From Parapusillimonas granuli (GTDB taxonomy: Bacteria > Pseudomonadota > Gammaproteobacteria > Burkholderiales > Burkholderiaceae_B), in the NCBI RefSeq assembly GCF_013416525.1, contig NZ_JACCEM010000004.1, positions 1 to 64,000 on the forward strand: a stretch of DNA of 64,000 nt, written 5' to 3'. The position numbers and the translations under genes are program-made. Every line of letters starts with the position of its first letter. Positions within the stretch are counted from its first letter, which is position 1. This document shows positions 15,691 through 23,633 of the stretch, piece by piece. A model generated the notes under the pieces. It was given only the letters and a program-made list of their open reading frames with translations. It ran no database searches and was not told where the DNA came from.

Positions 15691-16749
15691 CTATCCTGCA
15701 TCGTGCGCATCCTGGGGGCCCACCGCGCCGTGGCGGCCCCCTCCTATCCGCTTCCTGACGATTTCCGTAAGCCGCGAGGCGGCCGGGCTCAATGAGCGGC
15801 CCTTGAGCGTGACCAGCCCGACCTTGCGGGTCAGATAGACGGGGCCGGCTGCATGACCGGCTGCGGCGTCCGGGGCCGCCGCAGCCGGCCGGAGCTGCCT
15901 GGACGGGGCCGCGAGCGCCTTATCGGCCTCCATGTCGATCAGCAGGGTGTGCGTGTTGGGCGCGGGCTGCTCGGGCACGACCAGGCCGGGCAGGATCGCC
16001 GCCCCCAGCCCGGCATTGGCCATGGACACGAGTGTTTGCGCCTGCGAAAACTGGTATTTGGTCTGCAAGGTCAGGCCGAGACGCTGCGCGGCATCGTCCA
16101 GCGTGGCGCGCAGCGCCGTCGCGGGGCTCAGCAGCAGCAACGGCATTTCGCACAGCTGCGACAAGGTGATGGACCCTCCCGCCGCCGACATGAATTTTCC
16201 CGGCACCAGCGCATACAGATATTCCTGGAGAATTTCCTCGAAATCGAACTCGGGCGCGTCGACTATCGGCCCGATGCCGAAATCGACCGTCTCCCGGCGC
16301 ACGGAATCGAGCATCTCGCTCAGCGTCAATTCGTTGATGTAGACCTGGACCCCGGGATAGTCCTGTTCGAATACGGCCAATATGTGCGCCAGCCGCGTGG
16401 AAGCCACCGTGGTCGAGCACGACAAAAAAATGCGGCCGCGCTTGAGGTCCGCCGCTTCCTGTATGCGGCGCAAGCCCAGTTCGACCTCGGACATGGCGCG
16501 CCGGGCGCTTTCAAGCAATTGCCGGCCTTCGTTCGTCAGGCTGACTTGCCGGGTGGTGCGATGAAAAAGCGTAACCCCCAACTGCATTTCCAGTTGCTTG
16601 ATTTGCGTCGTGACCGCCGATTGCGACCGGAAGGAGGCATCGGCCGCCAGACGAAAGCTCTTGTGCTCGGCGACCAGCATGAAGGCGCTCAGGAGCTTGA
16701 GATTCACGTTGGGCAAGGGCCGCCTCAGGGCGTCGTGTACGGGTTCCAT
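15691..16749 (-). CDS. LysR-family transcriptional regulator
   Basis: A 352-residue LysR protein. The helix-turn-helix lies at about 17-75 (VNLKLLSAFMLVAEHKSFRLAA, then SAVTTQIKQLEMQLGVTLFHRTTRQVSLT); the effector-binding domain follows from about 105 (GRIFLSCSTTVASTRL). Near residues 272-310 there is an Ala/Pro-rich insertion (RQLRPAAAAPDAAAGHAAG) before YLTRKVGLVTLKGRSLSPAA, unusual in the family and making it longer than the usual 300. It is divergent from the Bug receptor gene and convergent with the first CoA-transferase, so it probably regulates this catabolic module. Palindromes overlap its own start. Confidence 0.85.
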   Translation of the reverse strand: MEPVHDALRRPLPNVNLKLLSAFMLVAEHKSFRLAADASFRSQSAVTTQIKQLEMQLGVTLFHRTTRQVSLTNEGRQLLESARRAMSEVELGLRRIQEAADLKRGRIFLSCSTTVASTRLAHILAVFEQDYPGVQVYINELTLSEMLDSVRRETVDFGIGPIVDAPEFDFEEILQEYLYALVPGKFMSAAGGSITLSQLCEMPLLLLSPATALRATLDDAAQRLGLTLQTKYQFSQAQTLVSMANAGLGAAILPGLVVPEQPAPNTHTLLIDMEADKALAAPSRQLRPAAAAPDAAAGHAAGPVYLTRKVGLVTLKGRSLSPAASRLTEIVRKRIGGGRHGAVGPQDAHDAG

Positions 16750-16773
16750 TATTTATCGATAAAACTAAATAAT
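16748..16773. promoter_or_regulatory. Palindromic operator candidate at the lysR start
   Basis: ATTATTTA (16748-16755) is mirrored by TAAATAAT (16766-16773), and the perfect palindrome TTATCGATAA (16753-16762) lies inside. It overlaps the LysR start codon region and is about 90 bp upstream of the Bug receptor gene, a plausible site for autorepression and divergent activation. Confidence 0.45.
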
Positions 16774-16861
16774 GGATATGATAATTTAATTTGTTGAAAA
16801 ATTGGCGCGCTCTTAACATGCCTCCACCTCGAACATCAACTCATCAAAGGTGGAGAAACCC

Positions 16862-17836
16862 ATGGTTACGACCCAAAAAATCGCCGGCGCCATTGTCGGC
16901 GCGGCAATGCTCGCATTCGGCCAAGGCGCGCTTGCCCAGCAGGCGTATCCCGCAAAATCCGTTCAAGTCATCGTGCCCTGGACGCCGGGCCAAGCGACCG
17001 ACGCCGCGGCGCGCACGGCCGCCGACAAACTTTCCGCCGCGATGGGGCAGTCCTTCATCGTGGAAAACAAGGCGGGCGCGGGCGGCACGATCGGCGCGTC
17101 GTACGTGGCGCGCGCCAAAGCCGACGGCTATACCTTGCTGGCGGGATCCACGGGTTCCATCACCACGGGGCCGCTGCTGAACGGAGCGCCGTATTCGGCC
17201 AAGGACTTTGCCCCCGTCAGCCTGATCGCGACAGTGCCCTACGTTCTGGTGACGCGTTCCGACTTCCCCGCCCAGTCGGCGCAGGAACTGGTCGAGACCC
17301 TCGTCAAGAACCCCGACAAGTACACATTCGCCTCTTCGGGCGTCGGGTCCATCGGCCACCTGACGGCTGAATTGTTCACCAACCGCCTTGGAATCAAAGC
17401 GACCCACATTCCTTACAACGGCAGCGCCAAAGCGCTGACCGACGTCATGAGCGGCGAGGTGACTTTCATGTTCGATTCGCCCACGTCGATCGCCTCGCAC
17501 GTCCAGTCGGGCAAAGTGCGCGCCTACGCCGTTTCGTCGAAGAATCGCAGCCAGACCCTGCCCGACGTGCCCACCATTGCGGAAACCACGGCGCTGAAAG
17601 ACTTCGACCTGATCGCCTGGATCGGGCTGCTCGCGCCCGCCGGCACGCCCGACGACGTTCTGGACGCGCTGAACCGGCAGATCAATTCGAACCTCGTGGG
17701 CGAGGAGGTGCAAAACCGCTACCGCAGCCTGGGCATCGACCTGGCCAAGTCGACGCGGGCCGATATGGCGCGCGTGATCGCCGACGAGAACGAACGCGTG
17801 AGCAAGCTGCTCAATGCCGCGGGCATCAAGAAATAA
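16862..17836 (+). CDS. Bug/TctC-family periplasmic solute receptor
   Basis: A 324-residue exported binding protein. The ATG at 16862 follows GGTGGAG; an in-frame GTG at 16850 is inside that Shine-Dalgarno and is rejected. The signal peptide (about 1-25) ends in ALAQQ. The Bug signature is clear: YPAKSVQVIVPWTPGQATD, then AGGTIGASYVARAKADGYTLL and SGVGSIGHLTAELF. Bug proteins bind carboxylates for tripartite tricarboxylate transporters or for sensing; no TctA/TctB membrane genes are here, so it must share a transporter elsewhere or act as a sensor. Next to two CoA-transferases and a hydratase, a C5-dicarboxylate ligand is likely (inference). Confidence 0.9.
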   Translation: MVTTQKIAGAIVGAAMLAFGQGALAQQAYPAKSVQVIVPWTPGQATDAAARTAADKLSAAMGQSFIVENKAGAGGTIGASYVARAKADGYTLLAGSTGSITTGPLLNGAPYSAKDFAPVSLIATVPYVLVTRSDFPAQSAQELVETLVKNPDKYTFASSGVGSIGHLTAELFTNRLGIKATHIPYNGSAKALTDVMSGEVTFMFDSPTSIASHVQSGKVRAYAVSSKNRSQTLPDVPTIAETTALKDFDLIAWIGLLAPAGTPDDVLDALNRQINSNLVGEEVQNRYRSLGIDLAKSTRADMARVIADENERVSKLLNAAGIKK

Positions 17837-17847
17837 CCGGCGATTCC

Positions 17848-18366
17848 ATGATGAACCCTCCCTACCTTCCCAAACGGCCCGGCCGGTTTCTTGAAGACTT
17901 CGCCGCGGGCGATCGTTATGAACACTGGCCGGGCCGCACGGTGACCGAGGCCGACAACATCCAGTTCAGCTTGATGACCATGAACCGCCATCCCCTGCAC
18001 TGCGATGCCGCCTATGCGTCGACGACGGAATTCGGCAGGCCATTGGTCAACAGCGGGCTGACCCTGGCGATCGTGCTGGGCATGACGGTGGACGACGTCA
18101 GCCTGAACGCGGTTGCCAACCTGGGATGGAAGGACATCGAGCTGTGCGCCCCGGTTTTCCCGGGCGACACGATCTATGCCCGTTCCGAGGTGCTGTCCGT
18201 GCGTGAAAGCAAGTCGCGCCCGGGCCAGGGCATCGTGACGACGCGCACCGAAGCGTTCAAGGCGGACGGCACGGTTTTCCTGCGCTTCGTGCGCAGCTGC
18301 CTGGTGCCCGAGCGGGCCCAGGCTGAAGCGCCATCCGCCGCCGGATTCCAGGACCGACAAAAGTGA
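17848..18366 (+). CDS. MaoC-family hydratase, mesaconyl/itaconyl-CoA hydratase-like
   Basis: A 172-residue single hot-dog-fold hydratase. The R-hydratase motif region is visible as FSLMTMNRHPLHCDAAYAS, with FGRPLVNSGLTLAIVLG after it; the Asp/His pair in HPLHCD would be catalytic. The sequence style (ADNIQFSLMTMNRHPLH, NLGWKDIELCAPVFPGDT) is that of mesaconyl-CoA or 2-methylmalyl-CoA-type hydratases. It is 11 bp after the Bug gene, and its stop overlaps the GTG start of the next CoA-transferase (GTGA), so the three genes form an operon. A citramalyl-CoA lyase, needed to finish the route, is not in the window. Confidence 0.75.
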   Translation: MMNPPYLPKRPGRFLEDFAAGDRYEHWPGRTVTEADNIQFSLMTMNRHPLHCDAAYASTTEFGRPLVNSGLTLAIVLGMTVDDVSLNAVANLGWKDIELCAPVFPGDTIYARSEVLSVRESKSRPGQGIVTTRTEAFKADGTVFLRFVRSCLVPERAQAEAPSAAGFQDRQK

Positions 18367-19610
18367 GCTACGAAATGCTGGGCCCGCTGCGGGTCGTGGA
18401 AAGCGCCGCCTTCATCGCCGCGCCCCTTGCCGGTCTGATTCTGGCGCAATACGGCGCCGACGTCATCCGCGTCGACGCGATCGGCGGCGGCATCGACTAT
18501 GGCCGCATGCCGCGCATGCCCCGGCGCGACGGGCAAGGCCGCAGCCTGTACTGGACGGGGCTGAACAAGGGCAAGCGTTCGATTGCGGTCGACGTGCGCC
18601 GGCCCGAGGGGCGCGAGCTGGTCCAACAGCTGGCGGCGGCGCCCGGGCCGGACGCCGGCGTCTTGCTGACCAATCTCGGCGCGCCCTGGCTGTCGCACGG
18701 CGTTCTGGCCGCGCTCAGGCACGACATGGTCACCTGCACGATCCAGGGCAACGGCGACGGCAGCCCCGCCGTGGACTACACCGTCAACAGCGCGACGGGC
18801 TACCCGATGATGACCGGCTCCGGCCGGGACGGCCCGGTCAATCATGTGCTGCCGGCCTGGGACGTCGCCTGCGCGCACCACGCGGCCTTCCTGGTCGCCG
18901 CCGTCGTCGGCCGGCGGCGGCGCACCGGCGAGGGCCGGGAAATCTTCCTGGCTTTGTCCGATATTGCCTTCTCGACCTTGTCCCATCTGGGCGTTCTGGC
19001 CGAAACCGAAGTATTGGGACAAGAGCGCCCCGCCATCGACAACTATCTATACGGCGCTTTCGGCCGCGACTTCGTGACGGCGGACGGGCATCGCCTGATG
19101 GTGGCCGCCATCTCCGCCGGCCAGTGGGCGAGCCTGGTCGAGGCCTGCTCCCTGTCGGACGAAGTGGCGCGCATCGAAGAAAACTCGGGCCTGGACCTGC
19201 GCGACGAGGCGCAGCGCTTCGAAGCGCGCGAGCCGATCGCCCAGGCGCTCGAAGCCTGGTTCGCCAAGCGCTCGCGGTCTGAGGTCGAAACGCTTTTCAA
19301 AGCGGAAAGGGTGTTGTTCGGCCCCTACCGGAGCGTGGCCGAACTGCTGGACTCGGATCCGCGCGTCAGCCTTGCCAATCCGGTGTTCGAGCGCCTCGAC
19401 ACGCCAGGCATAGGATCGCACCTGAGCGCCGGCGCCGCCGCGCGGATTCCGGGCCTGGCGCGAGCGCCGTCACGGCCCGCGCCGCTGCTCGGCACGCACA
19501 CGGACGAGGTCCTGCATGAAGTCCTTGGATTGAGCGGGGCCGCCATCGGAAAACTGCACGATGCGGGCATCGTGGCCGGCCCGGAGCGCGATCCGGCGGC
19601 AAAGGCTTGA
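18363..19610 (+). CDS. mct: CaiB-family CoA-transferase like 2-methylfumaryl-CoA isomerase (Mct)
   Basis: A 415-residue family III CoA-transferase. It matches, from memory, the 2-methylfumaryl-CoA isomerase (mesaconyl-CoA C1-C4 transferase) of Chloroflexus along much of its length: RVVESAAFIAAPLAGLILAQ, YWTGLNKGKRSIAVDVR, VDYTVNSATGYPMMTG, NHVLPAWDVA and NYLYGAFGRDF. The presumed catalytic Asp is D167 in LPAWD. That enzyme shifts CoA within mesaconyl-CoA so that a MaoC hydratase can act. The start used is GTG, overlapping the MaoC stop; ATG at 18375 is an alternative. It is the last gene of the Bug-MaoC operon. Confidence 0.75.
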   Translation: MSYEMLGPLRVVESAAFIAAPLAGLILAQYGADVIRVDAIGGGIDYGRMPRMPRRDGQGRSLYWTGLNKGKRSIAVDVRRPEGRELVQQLAAAPGPDAGVLLTNLGAPWLSHGVLAALRHDMVTCTIQGNGDGSPAVDYTVNSATGYPMMTGSGRDGPVNHVLPAWDVACAHHAAFLVAAVVGRRRRTGEGREIFLALSDIAFSTLSHLGVLAETEVLGQERPAIDNYLYGAFGRDFVTADGHRLMVAAISAGQWASLVEACSLSDEVARIEENSGLDLRDEAQRFEAREPIAQALEAWFAKRSRSEVETLFKAERVLFGPYRSVAELLDSDPRVSLANPVFERLDTPGIGSHLSAGAAARIPGLARAPSRPAPLLGTHTDEVLHEVLGLSGAAIGKLHDAGIVAGPERDPAAKA

Positions 19611-19673
19611 CGGGAGAACGGAAGCCGCCCTCCAGCGCCGACCGCCGGCGCCCGCCAAAAGACCGGCGGCGTG

Positions 19674-19698
19674 GCCGAAGCCCGCCGCCCGCTTCGGC
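19674..19698. terminator. Hairpin between converging mct and narL
   Basis: GCCGAAGC (19674-19681) pairs perfectly with GCTTCGGC (19691-19698) between two convergent genes. There is no T run, so intrinsic termination is uncertain. Confidence 0.3.
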
Positions 19699-19699
19699 G

Positions 19700-20383
19700 T
19701 CAGGGCTTGTCCGCGGGCTGCTCGTCCGCCCCGGCCAGCCCTCTTTCGACCATGTACACGGCGATCTGCACCCGGCTGGTCAGGTTGAGCTTCTTGAGCA
19801 CGTTCTGCACGTGGATCTTGACCGTGCTTTCGGTCACGTTCAGTTCCCGGGCGATGACCTTGTTGCTGGCGCCGCGCGCGAGCAGCTGGGCCACCTGCAT
19901 CTCGCGCGTGGACAGCTTGCTGCGCTGCGCGTCGTTCTCGGGCCGCGCCGGCGTGGCGGCCTGCTTGCGGAACTGATCGATCAGCCTGCCCGTCATGGCG
20001 GGATCGATGACCGGTTCCCCGGCCACCGCGCGGCGTATGCCGGTCACCAGGGCATCGGCGTCGATGTTCTTGATCAGGTAGCCGCGGGCGCCGTGGCGCA
20101 GCGCCTCGGCCAGTTCGTCGCCCTCTTCGGACACCGTCAGGACGATCACCGCACAGTCCGGAAGGTCCTGGGAAAGAATCTGCAGCACTTCCAGGCCGCT
20201 CAGGCCCGGCATGTTCAGGTCCAGCAGGATGACGTCGGGCGTGAGCTCGCGGGCGCGCTTCAGCCCCTCGATGCCGTCGGCGGCTTCGGCCACGATCTCG
20301 AAATCGCTTTGCCGCTTGAGCAGCAGCCGCACGCCGGAACGGAACAGGGTATGGTCATCGATGAGCAGGATTCGGATGGTCAT
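19700..20383 (-). CDS. narL: Nitrate/nitrite response regulator NarL
   Basis: A 227-residue NarL/FixJ-type regulator. The receiver domain has LLIDDHTLFRSG and the phosphoacceptor D55 in VILLDLNMPG; the LuxR-type helix-turn-helix is LSTREMQVAQLLARGASNKVIARELNVTEST with KIHVQNVLKKL. It lies directly downstream of a NarX-like sensor at the end of the nitrate respiration block, which fixes the assignment as the regulator that activates nar genes when nitrate is present. The gap to narX is about 40 bp, same strand. Confidence 0.9.
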   Translation of the reverse strand: MTIRILLIDDHTLFRSGVRLLLKRQSDFEIVAEAADGIEGLKRARELTPDVILLDLNMPGLSGLEVLQILSQDLPDCAVIVLTVSEEGDELAEALRHGARGYLIKNIDADALVTGIRRAVAGEPVIDPAMTGRLIDQFRKQAATPARPENDAQRSKLSTREMQVAQLLARGASNKVIARELNVTESTVKIHVQNVLKKLNLTSRVQIAVYMVERGLAGADEQPADKP

Positions 20384-20423
20384 GGTGCTTGCGATGTATG
20401 GTCTTCCAGGGGCGCTTGCAGCG

Positions 20424-22376
20424 TCAGGCCGGCTGCCTTTCGCTGGCCGGCAGCAGCAACGCCACGCGCGCGCCCTCTCCCGGCGCCGATTCTAGCGTGA
20501 TCACGGCATTCATGCGCGCCGCGCGCTCGCGCATGATGTCCAGGCCGATGTGCGCCTCGCCCCGCTCGGCGACCTCGCGGGGGTCGTAGCCCTGGCCGTC
20601 GTCGGTGACTTCCAGGGTGAAGTCGCGCGCATTGCGGACACTGATGTGCACGTGCTTGGCCGCGGCATGCTTGCGCACGTTGGACAAGGCCTCTTGCAGG
20701 ATGAACAGCACTTGCAGCTGCTGCTCGGGCGCGAGCGGGGTGCCTTGCGCATAGTCCAGTTCCAGCGTGGTCTCGCAGCCGGTCTGGCGGCGGAAACGCT
20801 GGACCGTCTCTTCAATGGCCCTGCGCAGGTCGCCTTGCTCCAGCTTGCTGCGGAAGTTGGTGAGCAGTTCGCGGACGTCCTGGTAGCTGCCGTCCACCCC
20901 CATGCGCAGCAGGGGCACGATTTCCTCGACTTCCGCCGTGTCGTTGCGGCGCACGGCGTCTTCCAGCAGCTGCAGCTGCAGGTTCAGGAAGTTCAGGCCC
21001 TGCGCCAGGCTGTCGTGCAGGCCCTGGGCGACCAGGCTGCGCTCCTGGACGATGGCCAGTTCCCGCGCCTTGGCGTCCAGGCGGCGGTTTTCCAGCGCCG
21101 CGCCCATCAGTTGGCCGAAGGATTCCAGCAGCCGTCTCGCCGACGGCGACAGCGCCGGATAGCGGCGGAAATGCAGGGAAAACGTGCCCATGACCTCTTC
21201 GCGCGCAACGATGCGGAAGACCGCCACGCTGGCGAAGCCGTCGCGATAGCACTTGGGTTCCTGCACCACGGTGGAGCGGCTGACGTCGCGGATGACGAAC
21301 ATGCTGCCGTTCAGGGTGGCCTGGCCGCAATAGCAGTCGTCCACCCGCATGCAGTGCTCGGCTTCGGTCAGGTCCTTGGAAAGCCCGACGGACGCCACCA
21401 GGCTGACGCGCTGGTGTTCGGAATCCAGCGTGCGGATGCTCGCGCCGTCGGCTTCGAACTGCCGCGCCACGCGCTGCAGGAAGCCGTCGCACATGGCCTC
21501 GATGTCGTTGGGCTGGTTCAGGAAGGCCGCCATGTCGTACAGGGCGGAAATTTCCAGGTTCTGCGCCGCCAGCTGGCGGGTCTTTTCTTCCACCCTTTCC
21601 TCGAGGCCGCTGTACAGGCTTTCCAGCTCGTCCGCCATCCGGTTGTAGCCGGTGGCCAGCACGCCGAATTCGTCGCGGCTTTCGACGGGCAGCCGCATGC
21701 TGAACTCGTGCGCCGCCATGCTTTGCAGGCCGTCGCGCAGCCGCAGCACCGGGGCGATGATCCATAAATACAACAGGTAGATCATGGCCAGGGTGCCCAT
21801 GACGGCCAGCATGGCCAGCCCGCCCTGCGCCACCCGCAGCGCCGCCGTCTTGCCCGCGTTGTCGCGCTCGATCATGCCCACCAGCGTGTCGGCCCGGCCG
21901 GCGAGCTCGGGCAGGCTTTCCAGATAGGCGCCGGCCCCGCCGCTGACCAGGGCCTGTTCGGCGCGCGGCCGCGCCACCTCGCGCCAATAGCGCGTGACGT
22001 CTTCCAGCTGCTCCCGGATCTGGGGGTCGCCGGGCAGCAGCAGGGGCCGCTGTTCGCTGCCCTTGGCGAGCAGGGCCAGGGTCTCGTCCATGATGCGGAA
22101 CTGTTCACGGACCCGTTCGTCGCGCTGGTCCTGGGGCCACATCAGTTCCACCGCGATGCGGTGCGCGCGCATGCGCAGGCTGCCCGTGTCGTTGATGGCG
22201 GCGCCGGCCCCTTCCAGGCGCCAGGACAGCCAGAGCGTGGTGCCGATCATGCCCAGCACCACCACCAGGGCGACCAGCGAGCTCGCCACGATGCGCGTGG
22301 ACAGCCGGTGGCGCGGCCTGGGCAGGCTGTCGGGCGTCAGGTGCTCGGCCCAGTTCATGGAATATTCGGTACTCAT
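20424..22376 (-). CDS. narX: Nitrate/nitrite sensor histidine kinase NarX
   Basis: This 650-residue sensor begins at the ATG at 22376 (MSTEYSMNWAEHL), preceded by GGAG; upstream codons look non-native. Layout: helix at about 28-52, periplasmic domain with a nitrate P-box-like stretch INDTGSLRMRAHRIA at about 61-75, second helix at about 185-207, HAMP, signalling coiled coil, a GAF-like domain with a Cys cluster (CMRVDDCYCG), then a HisKA_3 domain with the phosphorylated His near 454 in AQGLHDSLAQG and a C-terminal ATPase domain (VTDDGQGYD). It senses nitrate/nitrite at the membrane and phosphorylates NarL. Confidence 0.9.
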   Translation of the reverse strand: MSTEYSMNWAEHLTPDSLPRPRHRLSTRIVASSLVALVVVLGMIGTTLWLSWRLEGAGAAINDTGSLRMRAHRIAVELMWPQDQRDERVREQFRIMDETLALLAKGSEQRPLLLPGDPQIREQLEDVTRYWREVARPRAEQALVSGGAGAYLESLPELAGRADTLVGMIERDNAGKTAALRVAQGGLAMLAVMGTLAMIYLLYLWIIAPVLRLRDGLQSMAAHEFSMRLPVESRDEFGVLATGYNRMADELESLYSGLEERVEEKTRQLAAQNLEISALYDMAAFLNQPNDIEAMCDGFLQRVARQFEADGASIRTLDSEHQRVSLVASVGLSKDLTEAEHCMRVDDCYCGQATLNGSMFVIRDVSRSTVVQEPKCYRDGFASVAVFRIVAREEVMGTFSLHFRRYPALSPSARRLLESFGQLMGAALENRRLDAKARELAIVQERSLVAQGLHDSLAQGLNFLNLQLQLLEDAVRRNDTAEVEEIVPLLRMGVDGSYQDVRELLTNFRSKLEQGDLRRAIEETVQRFRRQTGCETTLELDYAQGTPLAPEQQLQVLFILQEALSNVRKHAAAKHVHISVRNARDFTLEVTDDGQGYDPREVAERGEAHIGLDIMRERAARMNAVITLESAPGEGARVALLLPASERQPA

Positions 22377-22461
22377 GGGGAACTCCGCGCGGCACGGAAA
22401 ACGCGCCGCTTTCACAATATTGCCCCATTTTCCTCCATTCGGCGAACGGCTTCCGCGATTT

Positions 22462-22983
22462 TCACCGTTCTTCCCCGGCCAGCTGCTCCAGGCCCAGGTG
22501 GCGGCAGACGAAATCGGCCACCCGCTCGGGCTCGTTCAACGGCAGGCAGGGCAGCGTGACCTCCAGGCGCGCGTCGGTCGCCACGGCGATGAAGTCGCCC
22601 GGATACTGCGCATGCAGCGGCGGCCGCCCCAGCGCCGGGCGGTAGACCTCGATCCGCGCGATGGGCTCGCGCTTGTAGCCTTCCACCAGGGTCAGGTCGG
22701 CCGGCGCCAGCCGGGCGACCTGCTCGCGCAGGTCCGGCTGCGGCCGGCCGCGCAGTTCGTGCATGATGGCGTAGCGGTAGGGCGAGGCGATCACGACCTC
22801 TTGGGCGCCGGCGGCGCGGAAGCGGGCGCTGTCCTTGCCGGCCGGCTCCAGCGGGACGTCATGATGGCTGTGCTTGATGACGTTCACCCGCAGCCCCCGC
22901 TCCGCCAGCAAGGGCAGAAGGGCCTCGATCAGGGCCGTCTTGCCGCTGCCGGAATGGCCGGCGAATCCCAGTATTCTTGTCAT
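22462..22983 (-). CDS. mobB: Molybdopterin-guanine dinucleotide biosynthesis adaptor MobB
   Basis: A 173-residue P-loop GTPase-like protein with ILGFAGHSGSGKTALIEAL at the start and the conserved VNVIKHSHHDV. MobB assists MobA in attaching GMP to molybdopterin to give the bis-MGD cofactor used by NarG. The gene lies one base from the carbonic anhydrase gene and just before narX, inside the nitrate reductase block, so it probably serves NarG maturation. No mobA is seen in the window. Confidence 0.9.
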   Translation of the reverse strand: MTRILGFAGHSGSGKTALIEALLPLLAERGLRVNVIKHSHHDVPLEPAGKDSARFRAAGAQEVVIASPYRYAIMHELRGRPQPDLREQVARLAPADLTLVEGYKREPIARIEVYRPALGRPPLHAQYPGDFIAVATDARLEVTLPCLPLNEPERVADFVCRHLGLEQLAGEER

Positions 22984-22984
22984 G

Positions 22985-23629
22985 TCAAGTGGTGCAGAAA
23001 ATCGGCAGGAAGGCGTCGGCGCGGGGCGAATAGGCCAGCAGGTTGCCCGACGCCAGGTCGAAATACCAGCCGTGCAGGCTCAGCGACCCTTCTTCCATTC
23101 TTCGTCGCACGCCGTCCATGCGCTGCAGGTTCTGCAGGGAAATCAGGATGGAGGCCTGCTCGCAGGCGCGGTGGTGCTCTTCTTCGGAGGCGTCCGGAAG
23201 CTGGCGCAGCACGCATTCGCGGGCCGATTCGGCGACGCCCATCCAGTCGCGCACGAAATCCACGGGCTTGTCGCTCGCCGCCCGGCCCTGCATCAGGGCG
23301 CGGATGCCGCCGCATTGCGAATGCCCGAGCACGATGATGCGCTCGACCTGCAGGTCCTCGACCGCGAACTGGATGGCCGCCAGCACGCCTTGCGGTCCGT
23401 TGTCGCGGTCGGGCGGCGGCACCAGGTTGGCCATGTTGCGTATGGTGAAGATGTCGCCCGGGTCGCAGCCGAGCAGCATGGCCGGATCCACCCGTGAATC
23501 GCAGCAGCCGATCAGCAGGGTGCTGGGGCGCTGGCCCTGGCACAGCCCGCGGTACAGCTCCGGGTGCTTCTCGAAGTAGTGCTGCTGGAAGCGTGCGAAA
23601 CCGTCGATGAAGTTCTCGATTTTCTTCAA
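22985..23629 (-). CDS. Beta-class carbonic anhydrase
   Basis: A 214-residue cytosolic zinc enzyme interconverting CO2 and bicarbonate. The zinc ligands are visible as CCDSRVDP (Cys, with the Asp-Arg dyad) and HSQCGGIRAL (His-x2-Cys). Length and motifs are normal. It sits between moaA and mobB with gaps of 4 bp and 1 bp, so it is clearly co-transcribed with cofactor genes of nitrate respiration, which is an unusual place. A link to pH or bicarbonate balance during denitrification is only a guess. Confidence 0.9.
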   Translation of the reverse strand: MKKIENFIDGFARFQQHYFEKHPELYRGLCQGQRPSTLLIGCCDSRVDPAMLLGCDPGDIFTIRNMANLVPPPDRDNGPQGVLAAIQFAVEDLQVERIIVLGHSQCGGIRALMQGRAASDKPVDFVRDWMGVAESARECVLRQLPDASEEEHHRACEQASILISLQNLQRMDGVRRRMEEGSLSLHGWYFDLASGNLLAYSPRADAFLPIFCTT

Positions 23630-23633
23630 GGAA

